16,281 nucleotides of DNA from Piscirickettsiaceae bacterium (GCA_012963565.1 DTVJ01000317.1:1-16281); one strand, 5' to 3'; counted from the first letter of the stretch, positions 6,782 through 14,693 are shown. Numbers and translations are program-made. The notes: generated from the sequence alone by a model not told the origin.

Positions 6782-7268
6782 CATTCATATCAATATTGGT
6801 TCTAATCAAAATCGTCGACAGAATATTTCTGCTGCGATTAAGGCTTTAGAATTGGCATTTACTGATTTAATTATTTCATCAGTTTATCAAAGTCCTGCCG
6901 AAGGTTTTAATGGCGATGATTTTTATAATGTGGGCGTGAATGCACAAACTGATCTATCTGTTGAAGACACTGCAGACACCTTACGTGAGATTGAACAAAA
7001 TCAAGGCAGGGACCGGACTCAGCCTAAGTTTTCTTCCAGAAAAATCGACTTAGATTTGGTACTATACGATCAGGTGATTGATGAAAGAGTTAACCTGCCT
7101 AGAGATGATATTTTGAAATATGCCTTTGTCTTAGCACCGTTGACTGAGTTGAATGCTGGGTTGATTCACCCTGTCGAACAACAGTCATATCAGTTACTCT
7201 GGCAAAGCTTCCAATCCAACAATCAGTACAGCTTAACGCAGTATAATATCGATCAAGTTCTTAAATAA
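6774..7268 (+). CDS. folK: 6-hydroxymethyl-7,8-dihydropterin pyrophosphokinase
   Basis: A 164-residue enzyme that moves pyrophosphate from ATP to 6-hydroxymethyl-7,8-dihydropterin, giving the substrate of dihydropteroate synthase. Seen in the sequence are the N-terminal 'IGSNQNRRQNI', the 'SPAEGFNGDDFYNVGV' region, 'GRDRTQPKFSSRKIDLDLVLYD' features with the Mg-binding Asp92 and Asp94, and 'YAFVLAPLTEL'. Length matches the family. The ATG overlaps the last eight bases of folB, so translation is probably coupled. The next gene, dsbA, starts 13 bases after the stop. No folP (dihydropteroate synthase) is in the window. Confidence 0.95.
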   Translation: MANIHINIGSNQNRRQNISAAIKALELAFTDLIISSVYQSPAEGFNGDDFYNVGVNAQTDLSVEDTADTLREIEQNQGRDRTQPKFSSRKIDLDLVLYDQVIDERVNLPRDDILKYAFVLAPLTELNAGLIHPVEQQSYQLLWQSFQSNNQYSLTQYNIDQVLK

Positions 7269-7281
7269 TTGTGAAAAAATT

Positions 7282-7902
7282 ATGAAAAAATTACTCTCTT
7301 TTATAGCTATTTCTTTCGTAGCTGTTTATACAAATTTTGCCGCTGCTAACTTTGTTGCAAATGAAGATTATGTTGTATTGGATAAGCCAGTTAAGACCGT
7401 TACTGGCAATAAGGTCGAGGTGAGAGAGTTGTTTTGGTATTACTGCCCACACTGTTTTAACATCGAACCTTTGGTGGAGGGCTGGTTAAAAACACTACCT
7501 GACTCAGCTAAGTTTGTTCGTCAACCGGCAGTTTTTTCTGATCGTTGGAAAAATGGTGCTATTTTTTATTATGTGTTAGAACAATTAGGCGAGGTGGACA
7601 GACTGCATGGAGCTTTATTTGATGCGATTCATTTACACAAAACTCCATTTTTAGATCAAGAAGATTTTGTGGATTGGTTAGTTGATCACGATGTTGATGA
7701 AAAGCATGCTAATGATGCCTATAAGTCATTCTCAGTACGTATCAAGGTGAACAAATCAAAACTTAATACTGTAAAGTACAAAACCAAAGGTGTCCCTACT
7801 TTTGTGGTGAACGGTAAATATTGGGTAGATTCCAAACATGCAGGTGGTGAGACTCGATTATTCAAAGTGATTGATTACCTTATTCATAAAGAAACTCAAT
7901 AG
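7282..7902 (+). CDS. dsbA: Periplasmic thiol:disulfide oxidoreductase DsbA
   Basis: A 206-residue secreted oxidoreductase that introduces disulfide bonds into newly exported proteins. Residues 1-22 form a classic signal peptide: basic MKK, a hydrophobic core, and an Ala-Ala-Ala end suggesting cleavage near residue 22. The active site is 'YYCPHCF' (Cys55 and Cys58), with the DsbA-type dipeptide Pro-His between the cysteines. The cis-proline loop is 'KGVPTFVV' (Pro172), with the inserted alpha-helical domain between. This is a soluble DsbA and would need a DsbB partner, which is not in the window. The ATG at 7282 is chosen because it starts the signal peptide; a GTG eleven bases earlier is in another frame. 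Its place between folate and thiamine genes looks like genome packing rather than a functional link. Confidence 0.94.
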   Translation: MKKLLSFIAISFVAVYTNFAAANFVANEDYVVLDKPVKTVTGNKVEVRELFWYYCPHCFNIEPLVEGWLKTLPDSAKFVRQPAVFSDRWKNGAIFYYVLEQLGEVDRLHGALFDAIHLHKTPFLDQEDFVDWLVDHDVDEKHANDAYKSFSVRIKVNKSKLNTVKYKTKGVPTFVVNGKYWVDSKHAGGETRLFKVIDYLIHKETQ

Positions 7903-7908
7903 GCTAGC

Positions 7909-8667
7909 GTGCCAGACAGTGTTGTAGTTTTATCAGGTCTTGACCCTTGTGGTGGGGCAGGTATCAGTGCTGACATTGAAACCATTAATCAATTTAAGGT
8001 AACGGCGTTACCGATTGTCACAACGTTGACAGTGCAGAATACTGAGTCGGTTAAAGCGATACAAGCAGTAGATACGCAACTGATCGTTGAACAATTTAAT
8101 CATCTTAAAGCCGACGTTGAATTTTCAGTGGTTAAGATTGGCTTATTGTCATCGCAATCTCAAGTTGAAGCAATAGCATTGCTACTTAAAGCGTGTGACA
8201 ATCCTGTAGTTGTGCTAGACCCTATTGTAAGTTCCAGTACTAATCAGCAGTTGCTTGATGCAGAATCACTGGAGATACTAAAGGAAAAATTATTGCCTTT
8301 GGTCACTATTTTGACACCCAATTTATCTGAATTACAAGTACTATCATCCAATAAAGATGAGCAACAGGCCATTGAATCACTGCCTTGCGAGTGGGTACTA
8401 CTAACCACCACTGATTCATCTGAGGGCGAAATAGAACATCGTTTGTATCATGATGCACAATGCGTTCAAAGTTTTACTTATCCTAAGTTACCAGGTAGTT
8501 ATCATGGTTCTGGTTGTACATTGACTAGTGCCATTAGTGCATTATTAGCATCGGGTGTTGATGTGGATATTGCTTGTCAGCGTGCTTTGGACTACACTTA
8601 CCAAACTCTGTTAAATGCTAAGAGTATAGGTAAAATGCAATATCATCCTAATCGTATAACACCATAA
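7909..8667 (+). CDS. thiD: Hydroxymethylpyrimidine/phosphomethylpyrimidine kinase
   Basis: A 252-residue ribokinase-fold enzyme that phosphorylates hydroxymethylpyrimidine twice on the way to thiamine. Visible are the N-terminal 'GLDPCGGAGISADIETI' (11-27; the family usually has Ser or similar where Cys14 stands), 'KIGLLSSQSQVE', 'VVLDPIVSSS', 'LTPNLSELQVL', and the anion-hole/catalytic segment 'LPGSYHGSGCTLTSAI'. The C-terminal 'ALDYTYQTLLNAKSIGKMQY' matches the gammaproteobacterial ThiD-like type from memory. The start is GTG at 7909, supported by AGG five bases upstream in the dsbA stop region. The stop TAA shares one base with the hisC ATG. No other thiamine gene is nearby, so it may support salvage or a pathway encoded elsewhere. 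Confidence 0.92.
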   Translation: MPDSVVVLSGLDPCGGAGISADIETINQFKVTALPIVTTLTVQNTESVKAIQAVDTQLIVEQFNHLKADVEFSVVKIGLLSSQSQVEAIALLLKACDNPVVVLDPIVSSSTNQQLLDAESLEILKEKLLPLVTILTPNLSELQVLSSNKDEQQAIESLPCEWVLLTTTDSSEGEIEHRLYHDAQCVQSFTYPKLPGSYHGSGCTLTSAISALLASGVDVDIACQRALDYTYQTLLNAKSIGKMQYHPNRITP

Positions 8668-9728
8668 TGAGTTTTATTCACAATTGGCTACGCGCTGACA
8701 TTCAAGCAATCAATGCCTATCATGTGCCTAAGTCTGAAGACATGATCAAGCTTGATGCGATGGAGTCCCCATTTCCTTTACCCGATGAACTGATTGGTCA
8801 ATATTTGGCCTATTTGGCGGATGCCGAGCTTAATCGTTACCCCAATCCAAGTGCTAATGAACTCCAACAAACCTTGCGTGAGTTGATGGATATTCCATCT
8901 GAATTTGGCGTGCTACTTGGTAATGGTTCTGACGAGTTGATTCAATTATTAGCATTAGCTTGTGAAACAGGCGATACAATTTTAAGTATTGAGCCAAGCT
9001 TTGTTATGTACGCTATGATTGCAAAATTCACACGCCTTAATTATCAAGGTATTGAGCTGACGGATGATTTTGAGATCGATTTGTCAACAATGATTACAGC
9101 CATAGAAACGCACAAACCTAAAGTAATTTTTATCGCTTATCCAAACAACCCAACAGGTAATGCATTTGATCGTAGTGCAATTGAAAATATTATTACCTCG
9201 ACTGATGCCATGGTGGTACTTGATGAAGCTTATTATGCCTATGCAGATGATAGTTTTCTAGCCGATATTGCCAAGTATCCTAATTTAATTTTGCTTAGAA
9301 CTGTGTCTAAAATTGGCTTTGCTGGATTACGCCTAGGCTTGTTGATTGGCAGTGAAGATACCGTATCAGAGTTAGATAAATTAAGACTGCCGTACAATAT
9401 CAACACTTTGACTCAAGTGAGTGCGAATTTCCTATTACAAGAGAAAGATGAAATTAATCAAAATGCTAAAGCTATTATTACTGAGCGCTCTAATTTATCA
9501 GCAGCGTTAAGCGGTATTGAGCAGTTAACGGTTTATCCCTCTCAGGCAAACTTTATTTTGTTTAAAGCACCAGGCGCTAACGCGTTATTTGAAGCGTTAA
9601 AAGATCAAGGTGTGTTAATTAAAAACCTTAGTGCCGCACCTGGTTTAAACGATTGTTTACGTGTGACTGTTGGTAGTGTTGAGGAAAATACATCGTTTAT
9701 TAATATTGTGAAAAGTCATTATGGTTAG
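8667..9728 (+). CDS. hisC: Histidinol-phosphate aminotransferase
   Basis: A 353-residue PLP enzyme of aminotransferase class I/II that converts imidazole-acetol phosphate to histidinol phosphate. Features: 'LDAMESPFPLP' near the N-terminus, 'LNRYPNPSANELQ', 'LLGNGSDELIQLL', 'YPNNPTGNAFD', 'VLDEAYYAY', and the PLP-binding lysine Lys215 in 'RTVSKIGFAGLRLG'. The C-terminal 'LRVTVGSVEEN' is typical of HisC. The ATG overlaps the thiD stop by one base (TAATG) and lacks a Shine-Dalgarno sequence, which points to coupled translation. It overlaps the next gene by eight bases. hisB and hisH lie two and three genes further on, so the histidine genes are partly clustered. Other substrates are possible for this fold, but the sequence signature and context favour HisC. 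Confidence 0.94.
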   Translation: MSFIHNWLRADIQAINAYHVPKSEDMIKLDAMESPFPLPDELIGQYLAYLADAELNRYPNPSANELQQTLRELMDIPSEFGVLLGNGSDELIQLLALACETGDTILSIEPSFVMYAMIAKFTRLNYQGIELTDDFEIDLSTMITAIETHKPKVIFIAYPNNPTGNAFDRSAIENIITSTDAMVVLDEAYYAYADDSFLADIAKYPNLILLRTVSKIGFAGLRLGLLIGSEDTVSELDKLRLPYNINTLTQVSANFLLQEKDEINQNAKAIITERSNLSAALSGIEQLTVYPSQANFILFKAPGANALFEALKDQGVLIKNLSAAPGLNDCLRVTVGSVEENTSFINIVKSHYG

Positions 9729-10461
9729 TCGTCAAGATTTGTCTCAATATTGTGCCGATTATCTCAGTATCGATAAATTTGATGATTATTGTCCCAATGG
9801 TCTGCAAATTGAAGGGCGCAAGGAAATTTCTAGTATCGTCTCTGGTGTTAGTGCCAACTTAGCTTTGATCGAGCGAGCAATCGATGAAAAAGCCGATGCT
9901 TTGTTTGTTCATCATGGATTTTTTTGGAAAAATGAAGACGCTAAAATTACCGGCATAAAGCGCAATCGAATTGCGCAATTGCTTGCCAATAATGTCAATT
10001 TGTTTGCCTACCATTTGCCATTGGATGCACACACCGAGGTGGGTAATAATGTTGAGTTAGCAAAAAAGCTTGGTATTCATAACCCAACCCCAATTGGTGA
10101 TACGCTGGTGTGGCAGGGTGAAATCAATACAACGTTGGCAGATTTTTCACAAACAGTTAATCAGGCGTTAAATAGAACACCATTGGTGTTTGGTGACGAC
10201 AATAAACAACTTAAATATATTGCCTGGTGTACAGGTGGGGCGCAAAGCTATATCGATCATGGTATTGCTGCAGGTGCCGATATATTTTTAACCGGCGAAG
10301 TATCTGAGCAAATTCCAGCGATTGCCAAAGAAAACGACATTGCTTTTATTTCAGCTGGCCATCATGCGACTGAGCGTTATGGCGTGCAAGCTTTATGCCA
10401 GCATTTGAGCGATAAATTTGATCTTAAGCATCAATTTATCGACATTGACAATCAAGTATAA
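9721..10461 (+). CDS. NIF3/YbgI-family dinuclear metal protein
   Basis: A 246-residue protein of the conserved NIF3 family (E. coli YbgI, also annotated as 'GTP cyclohydrolase 1 type 2 homolog'). The expected metal ligands are all present: His64 and His65 in 'FVHHGFFW', Asp102 in 'HLPLDAH', and His214 and Glu218 in 'GHHATERYG'. The 'CTGGAQSYID' and 'TGEVSEQ' segments are also family hallmarks. The YbgI structure is a ring-shaped hexamer with two metals per subunit; the cellular role is not settled. The start ATG overlaps hisC by eight bases, so it is co-translated with a histidine gene. Its stop codon overlaps a TATAAT hexamer that may belong to a promoter for asd. Confidence 0.92.
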   Translation: MVSRQDLSQYCADYLSIDKFDDYCPNGLQIEGRKEISSIVSGVSANLALIERAIDEKADALFVHHGFFWKNEDAKITGIKRNRIAQLLANNVNLFAYHLPLDAHTEVGNNVELAKKLGIHNPTPIGDTLVWQGEINTTLADFSQTVNQALNRTPLVFGDDNKQLKYIAWCTGGAQSYIDHGIAAGADIFLTGEVSEQIPAIAKENDIAFISAGHHATERYGVQALCQHLSDKFDLKHQFIDIDNQV

Positions 10462-10479
10462 TACCCCAGATTTTATAAT
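10457..10479 (+). promoter_or_regulatory. Possible internal promoter before asd
   Basis: Two perfect TATAAT hexamers lie 17 bases apart, at 10457-10462 and 10474-10479, in the 35-base gap before asd. Neither has a good -35 at 16-18 bases: the only TTGACA nearby (10445-10450) is spaced 6 and 23 bases. asd-hisB-hisH may thus have an extra start site, but this is weak evidence in AT-rich DNA. Confidence 0.3.
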
Positions 10480-10496
10480 TTTCAATTTGTACACTT

Positions 10497-11522
10497 ATGA
10501 GTAAGACATATGACGTTGCCGTTGTTGGTGCAACAGGCGCTGTGGGCGAAACCATCCTTTCGATTCTAGAGCAGCGTAATTTTCCAATTAATAATTTATA
10601 TCCATTAGCGAGTGCTAACTCTGCGGGTAAGAAAGTACTTTGTCAAGGCAAAAGCTGGACAGTACAAGACCTGGATACGTTTGATTTTTCTCAAGCACAA
10701 GTTGGCTTGTTCTCAGCAGGCGGTCATATTTCTGAAAAATATGCGCCTATTGCAGCAGAAGCTGGCTGTGTGGTGATTGATAATACGGCACATTTTCGCC
10801 GCGATGAAGACATTCCTTTGGTGGTTCCAGAAGTCAATCCACATGCAATTGCGGGCTATACCAAACGCAATATTATTGCCAATCCTAATTGCTCAACTAT
10901 TCAAATGTTGGTAGCACTTAAGCCAATTTATGATGCAGTAGGTATTGAGCGTATTAATGTAGCTACTTATCAAGCGGTATCAGGTTCTGGCAAAGAGGCT
11001 ATTTCTGAGCTAATTGATCAAACAACAAAGCTACTCGGTGGTGATACTGATGTTGATGTTGAAGTGTACCCAAAGCAAATTGCTTTTAATGTGATTCCTC
11101 ATATTGATGTATTCCAAGACAATGGTTATACCAAAGAAGAAATGAAAATGGTGTGGGAGACGCAAAAGATTTTTGAAGATGAAAACATCTTGGTTAATCC
11201 AACAGCAGTTCGTGTGCCGGTAATTTATGGTCATTCTGAAGCCATTAATATTGAAACTAAAACCAAGATTACAGCAGCTGAAGCAACTGAAATACTATCG
11301 AATGCAAACGGCGTTACAGTGATGGATACGCATGAAGATGGTGGTTATGCCACACCATTTGTTGAAGCGACTAACCATGACGATACGTTTGTCAGTCGTA
11401 TTCGTGAAGACATCTCTCACGAGAAAGGTCTAAACTTGTGGGTAGTTTCTGATAATATTCGCAAAGGAGCAGCACTCAATACCATTCAAATTGCTGAAAT
11501 TTTGATTGAAGAGTACTTATAG
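10497..11522 (+). CDS. asd: Aspartate-semialdehyde dehydrogenase
   Basis: A 341-residue NADP-dependent enzyme that reduces aspartyl-4-phosphate to aspartate semialdehyde, the branch point to lysine, diaminopimelate (and so cell wall), threonine and methionine. Features: nucleotide-binding 'GATGAVGETIL' near the N-terminus, 'FSAGGHISEKYAP', active-site Cys132 in 'NPNCSTIQM', 'YQAVSGSGKEA', 'NVIPHID', and the acid/base His246 in 'VPVIYGHSEA'. Length and the 'GSGKEA' loop put it in the roughly 330-345 residue class shared with Bacillus and many proteobacteria rather than the longer E. coli-type class. It sits 35 bases after the NIF3-family gene and 10 bases before hisB. No Shine-Dalgarno sequence is evident. 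Confidence 0.96.
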   Translation: MSKTYDVAVVGATGAVGETILSILEQRNFPINNLYPLASANSAGKKVLCQGKSWTVQDLDTFDFSQAQVGLFSAGGHISEKYAPIAAEAGCVVIDNTAHFRRDEDIPLVVPEVNPHAIAGYTKRNIIANPNCSTIQMLVALKPIYDAVGIERINVATYQAVSGSGKEAISELIDQTTKLLGGDTDVDVEVYPKQIAFNVIPHIDVFQDNGYTKEEMKMVWETQKIFEDENILVNPTAVRVPVIYGHSEAINIETKTKITAAEATEILSNANGVTVMDTHEDGGYATPFVEATNHDDTFVSRIREDISHEKGLNLWVVSDNIRKGAALNTIQIAEILIEEYL

Positions 11523-11532
11523 ATTATAAAAA

Positions 11533-12114
11533 ATGATTAAAGTATCAAGAAAAACTAACGAAACAGACATTGATGTCGAGCTAAATTTATATGGCACAGG
11601 TCAGGCTAATATTGACACTGGTGTGCCGTTCTTAGACCACATGTTGGATCAAGTAGCGCGTCATGGTTTAATGGATATTACCATTAAGTGTGATGGCGAT
11701 ACTCAAATAGACGATCACCACAGTGTTGAAGACATTGGTATCACTCTAGGTCAAGCTTTTGCTCAAGCAGCAGGCGATAAAAAAGGCCTTACGCGTTATG
11801 GTCACGCTTACGTGCCACTAGACGAGGCATTGTCACGCGTAGTATTGGATCTTTCTGGTCGTCCAGGAATGGAGCTAAACGTAAGTTTTACTCGCGCTAT
11901 GATCGGTACTTTTGACGTAGATCTTATTAGTGAGTTTTTCCAAGGTTTTGTTAATCACGCTTTGATAACACTACATGTTGACAACTTGCGTGGGGTAAAT
12001 TCTCATCACCAAGCTGAGACAATCTTCAAGGCTTTTGGTAGAGCATTGCGTATGGCAGTGACATTAGATGAACGTCAATTGGACGTTATTCCATCGACCA
12101 AAGGATCTCTATAA
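11533..12114 (+). CDS. hisB: Imidazoleglycerol-phosphate dehydratase (monofunctional)
   Basis: A 193-residue Mn-dependent enzyme of histidine synthesis that dehydrates imidazoleglycerol phosphate to imidazole-acetol phosphate, the substrate of HisC. The duplicated metal-binding motifs are plain: 'DDHHSVED' (His62 and His63) and 'SHHQAETI' (His158 and His159), with 'FLDHMLDQVARHG' before and 'LDEALSRVVLDLSGRP' between. The N-terminal histidinol-phosphatase domain found in E. coli HisB is absent, so a separate phosphatase must exist elsewhere. Its stop codon is immediately followed by the GTG of hisH, with no base between. The gap from asd is 10 bases without a Shine-Dalgarno sequence. Confidence 0.97.
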   Translation: MIKVSRKTNETDIDVELNLYGTGQANIDTGVPFLDHMLDQVARHGLMDITIKCDGDTQIDDHHSVEDIGITLGQAFAQAAGDKKGLTRYGHAYVPLDEALSRVVLDLSGRPGMELNVSFTRAMIGTFDVDLISEFFQGFVNHALITLHVDNLRGVNSHHQAETIFKAFGRALRMAVTLDERQLDVIPSTKGSL

Positions 12115-12732
12115 GTGCAAAGCATTGCGATTGTCGATTATGGCATGGGCAACGTGCGTTCGGTACAAAAAGCACTGGCACACGTTGCACCTAATGACAA
12201 TGTTTTCCTAACTGACGACGCGCAATTAATTAACGATGCTGACCGTATTGTATTCCCAGGCCAGGGAGCAATGGGGGCTTGTATGCAGGCGCTTAATCAG
12301 CACGGCTTAGCAGATGTGATTAAATCTTGTGCAGATGAAAAACCCTTCCTAGGCATTTGTCTGGGCTTACAACTTTTATTTGACCATAGTGAAGAAAATG
12401 GCGGCACTGATGGTTTGTCCATCATTCCAGGAAACGTGGTTAAATTTGCTAAAAGTGACCTTAAAATTCCACATATGGGATGGAATACGGTTAAACAAGT
12501 ATCAGAACACCCACTTTGGCACAATATTAACGATAATTCACGTTTTTATAGTGTGCACAGTTATTACGTAAAAGCTGCAGATGCCAGTGTAGTGGCTGGC
12601 ACGACCAATTACGGTATTGACTTTACCTGTGCCATTGCAAAAGACAATATGTTTGCTGTACAGTTCCATCCTGAAAAATCTCAGCACGATGGCTTGCAAT
12701 TATTAACAAATTTTGTTGATTGGAAAAATTAG
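12115..12732 (+). CDS. hisH: Imidazole glycerol phosphate synthase, glutaminase subunit
   Basis: A 205-residue class I glutamine amidotransferase that supplies ammonia to HisF for closing the imidazole ring. Features: 'IVDYGMGNVRSVQKAL' at the N-terminus, the oxyanion region 'FPGQGAMG', the nucleophile Cys82 in 'FLGICLGLQLL', and His185 and Glu187 in 'VQFHPEKSQ', which complete the catalytic triad. The start is GTG at 12115, directly after the hisB stop, supported by an AAAGGA ribosome site about nine bases upstream. It is the last gene of the plus-strand run: the next gene is convergent, so hisA and hisF do not follow as they do in many proteobacteria. A stem-loop at 12751-12769 lies just after the stop. 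Confidence 0.96.
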   Translation: MQSIAIVDYGMGNVRSVQKALAHVAPNDNVFLTDDAQLINDADRIVFPGQGAMGACMQALNQHGLADVIKSCADEKPFLGICLGLQLLFDHSEENGGTDGLSIIPGNVVKFAKSDLKIPHMGWNTVKQVSEHPLWHNINDNSRFYSVHSYYVKAADASVVAGTTNYGIDFTCAIAKDNMFAVQFHPEKSQHDGLQLLTNFVDWKN

Positions 12733-12750
12733 CAAATTCTATTCTTGAAA

Positions 12751-12769
12751 GTATTGCTTAAAGTAATAC
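12751..12769. terminator. Weak stem-loop between convergent hisH and fructosamine-kinase genes
   Basis: GTATTGCT (12751-12758), loop TAA, and AGTAATAC (12762-12769) can pair over eight positions, one a G-U wobble. It sits in the 53-base gap between two converging genes, where a two-way terminator is expected. No T-run follows on the plus strand and only a short TTT on the minus strand, so efficient intrinsic termination is doubtful. Confidence 0.35.
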
Positions 12770-12785
12770 CGAATTCACCCAGAGA

Positions 12786-13625
12786 TCAGATATTTAATTG
12801 CCTCACACAATTCATTACGTTTACGTGATAACCACTACCAAAAATATTCAAATGATTAAGATAGTGATACAGCATATATAGAGGCTTCCTGTTATTAAAC
12901 CCTTCATCTAGTGGATGAACTTTATTGTAGCTGGTGTAAAAATCAGTTGAAAATCCACCAAACATAAAAGTGAGTGCAAAATCGATCTCTCGATGTCCAT
13001 AATAACTAGCAGTATCGATGAAATAAGGGTTATTTTTCCCGCTTAATGCGTTACCCGACCATAAGTCACCATGTAACAATACTGGCTTGATATCATCATT
13101 TAGTAAGTGTGACAGAATACCTTCTATCCTCAATAGTTGCTGATATTCGTCTTGACTGATTAGTTTATTTTGATAAGTCAATTCGATTTGATGCAACAAT
13201 CGATATTCCCAATAAAATACTGCCCAGTTGCTGATGTTCTTTCCAACTCCATTGGGTTGTGGCGTTTGCCCAATCTTATTGTCAAAATGAAAGCCAAAGT
13301 ATTTATGATTCTTCCGATGGAGCTTAGCAAGTTCACAACCCATCTGTGATTGCATGTTTGGGTTATGTGCTACATCAATCCATTCGAGTATTAAACAGTA
13401 TTCACAACTGCCCAGCACTTTAGGTGTGTGAATGGTTTTGCCTAATAGGGTGAGCTCATCACCTTCATGAATCAGCTGCTGATTGGCGTTAGATTGGTAT
13501 TTGATAAAAACTTTATTGCCATTATCTAAATCAACTTGATAAGCTTCAAACAACCCCGTACTAACGGATTTTTTACTAATAACTTTTTGATTTAGGTGTT
13601 GCTCAATGTGCGCTTCAATTGACAT
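12786..13625 (-). CDS. Fructosamine/ketosamine-3-kinase family protein
   Basis: A 279-residue small-molecule kinase of the fructosamine-3-kinase family (E. coli YniA has about 286 residues). It resembles aminoglycoside phosphotransferases in fold. Features: the ATP-binding lysine in 'KVFIKYQ', the hinge-like 'LILEWID', 'GCELAKLHR', the catalytic loop 'LLHGDLWSGNAL', and the metal-binding segment 'FIDTASYYGHREID'. The C-terminal 'KPLYMLYHYLNHLNIFGSGY' is also family-typical. Members phosphorylate sugar-derived adducts on amines, which then break down, so the proposed role is repair of glycated proteins or metabolites. The substrate of bacterial members is mostly untested. It is the last gene after nth and DUF1841, four bases after the DUF1841 stop. 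No Shine-Dalgarno sequence is clear. Confidence 0.88.
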   Translation of the reverse strand: MSIEAHIEQHLNQKVISKKSVSTGLFEAYQVDLDNGNKVFIKYQSNANQQLIHEGDELTLLGKTIHTPKVLGSCEYCLILEWIDVAHNPNMQSQMGCELAKLHRKNHKYFGFHFDNKIGQTPQPNGVGKNISNWAVFYWEYRLLHQIELTYQNKLISQDEYQQLLRIEGILSHLLNDDIKPVLLHGDLWSGNALSGKNNPYFIDTASYYGHREIDFALTFMFGGFSTDFYTSYNKVHPLDEGFNNRKPLYMLYHYLNHLNIFGSGYHVNVMNCVRQLNI

Positions 13626-13629
13626 TGAA

Positions 13630-14052
13630 TTATTGGTTTGACTGTGCCTCTAGACAACGGATATAGGCTTGATGATCCATCGGTGTGTTGTTTTTTTGTG
13701 ATGAGAAAATCATCTGCGCAATACAATCCATCATCCTATGCTCCACCTCATGCGGATCTTTAACCTTGGCTAGTATTTTTTGATAATATTCGTTAATACC
13801 GTTCGGCTGATTGATTGATAGTTGTTCTCTTAAAGATAAATGTAAATTAATGTGTAAAAAAGGATTAACTTCACCACTTTCTGGGAAATAGTCTAACTCT
13901 ACATTGCTGATGAGCTTGTGATATTCTGGGTGAAGCTCAATGATTTTTGTGAGTTGATCCTCTAGTGGGTCTAGTGCCTTTTTATCTAAGAATTTTTGCC
14001 AAGCGTTGGCAAGGAATTGTCGTTGTTGTGTTCTATCTTGAGTGTAGAGCAC
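13630..14052 (-). CDS. DUF1841 family protein
   Basis: A 140-residue soluble, probably helical protein of unknown function. The pattern 'QFLANAWQKF...LDPLEDQLTKIIELHPEYH', then 'NPFLHINLHLSLREQLSINQPNGI' features and 'HEVEHRMMDCIAQMIF' matches DUF1841 from memory. The several conserved His, Glu and Asp residues in 'LHINLHL' and 'EVEHRMMDC' suggest metal binding, but this is inference. No signal peptide or membrane helix is seen. The start is GTG at 14052: no ATG lies in frame between it and the upstream in-frame stop near 14083. The gene starts 8 bases after nth stops and is followed 4 bases later by the kinase gene. Genes of this family often sit near nth in gammaproteobacteria, a link I recall but cannot check here. 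Confidence 0.85.
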   Translation of the reverse strand: MLYTQDRTQQRQFLANAWQKFLDKKALDPLEDQLTKIIELHPEYHKLISNVELDYFPESGEVNPFLHINLHLSLREQLSINQPNGINEYYQKILAKVKDPHEVEHRMMDCIAQMIFSSQKNNTPMDHQAYIRCLEAQSNQ

Positions 14053-14060
14053 TTTAGAAC

Positions 14061-14693
14061 TTATAGATTTTTTTCTTCGTATTCACAAAGATCTAGCAAA
14101 ACACAATCTGTGCAGAGTGGAGATCGCGCTTTACAAACATAACGACCATGTAGGATCATTAGGTGATGCGCTGGGACTCTGTAATCATCCGGGATGAATT
14201 TAACCAATTTTTTCTCAACCTCTAGTACAGTTTTTCCACTAGCGATTGCAGTACGGTTAGCCACACGATAGATATGCGTATCAACAGCAATGGTCGGGTG
14301 ACCAAAGGCTGTATTAAGCACTACGTTGGCAGTTTTACGACCAACACCCGGTAATGCCTCTAACTCTTTACGAGTCTCAGGTACGTTTGAGGCGTATTTA
14401 TCAATCAAAATTTTGCAAGCCTGAATGATATGCTTGGCTTTTGAATTGAATAAACCAATGGTTTTAATGGTGTTTCTGAGTGTTTCTTCACCCAGCTCAA
14501 AAATCGTTTCAGGGGTGTTGGCAATTGGGAATAACTTATCAGTAACTTTATTGACGCTTTTATCAGTAGCTTGTGCTGATAATGTGACTGCAACTAGCAG
14601 TTCAAATGGGGTTGAATAATTTAATTCTGTGGTTGGATTAGGTATATTTTCCAATAACCTTCTAAACATTTCACTACGAGTTTCTGCGTTCAT
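14061..14693 (-). CDS. nth: Endonuclease III (DNA glycosylase/AP lyase)
   Basis: A 210-residue base-excision repair enzyme that removes oxidised pyrimidines and cleaves the strand at the abasic site. The helix-hairpin-helix 'LPGVGRKTANVV' carries catalytic Lys120, and 'TIAVDTHIYRV' carries Asp138, the same numbers as in E. coli Nth (211 residues). The [4Fe-4S] cluster ligands Cys187, Cys194, Cys197 and Cys203 follow the canonical C-x6-C-x2-C-x5-C spacing. It is the first gene of nth-DUF1841-kinase, behind a good promoter at 14727-14755. In many relatives nth follows the rnf genes; those are absent here, and sbcB lies upstream instead. Confidence 0.98.
   Translation of the reverse strand: MNAETRSEMFRRLLENIPNPTTELNYSTPFELLVAVTLSAQATDKSVNKVTDKLFPIANTPETIFELGEETLRNTIKTIGLFNSKAKHIIQACKILIDKYASNVPETRKELEALPGVGRKTANVVLNTAFGHPTIAVDTHIYRVANRTAIASGKTVLEVEKKLVKFIPDDYRVPAHHLMILHGRYVCKARSPLCTDCVLLDLCEYEEKNL

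Noticed and set aside
7271..7281. GTG at 7271 as an upstream start for dsbA.
   Set aside because: It is out of frame with dsbA, and reading from it meets a stop almost at once. The ATG at 7282 begins a textbook signal peptide.
10445..10462. TTGACA (10445-10450) and TATAAT (10457-10462) as a matched promoter pair.
   Set aside because: The spacing is only 6 bases, and the TTGACA lies inside the NIF3-family coding sequence. The second TATAAT is 23 bases away, also outside the usable range.
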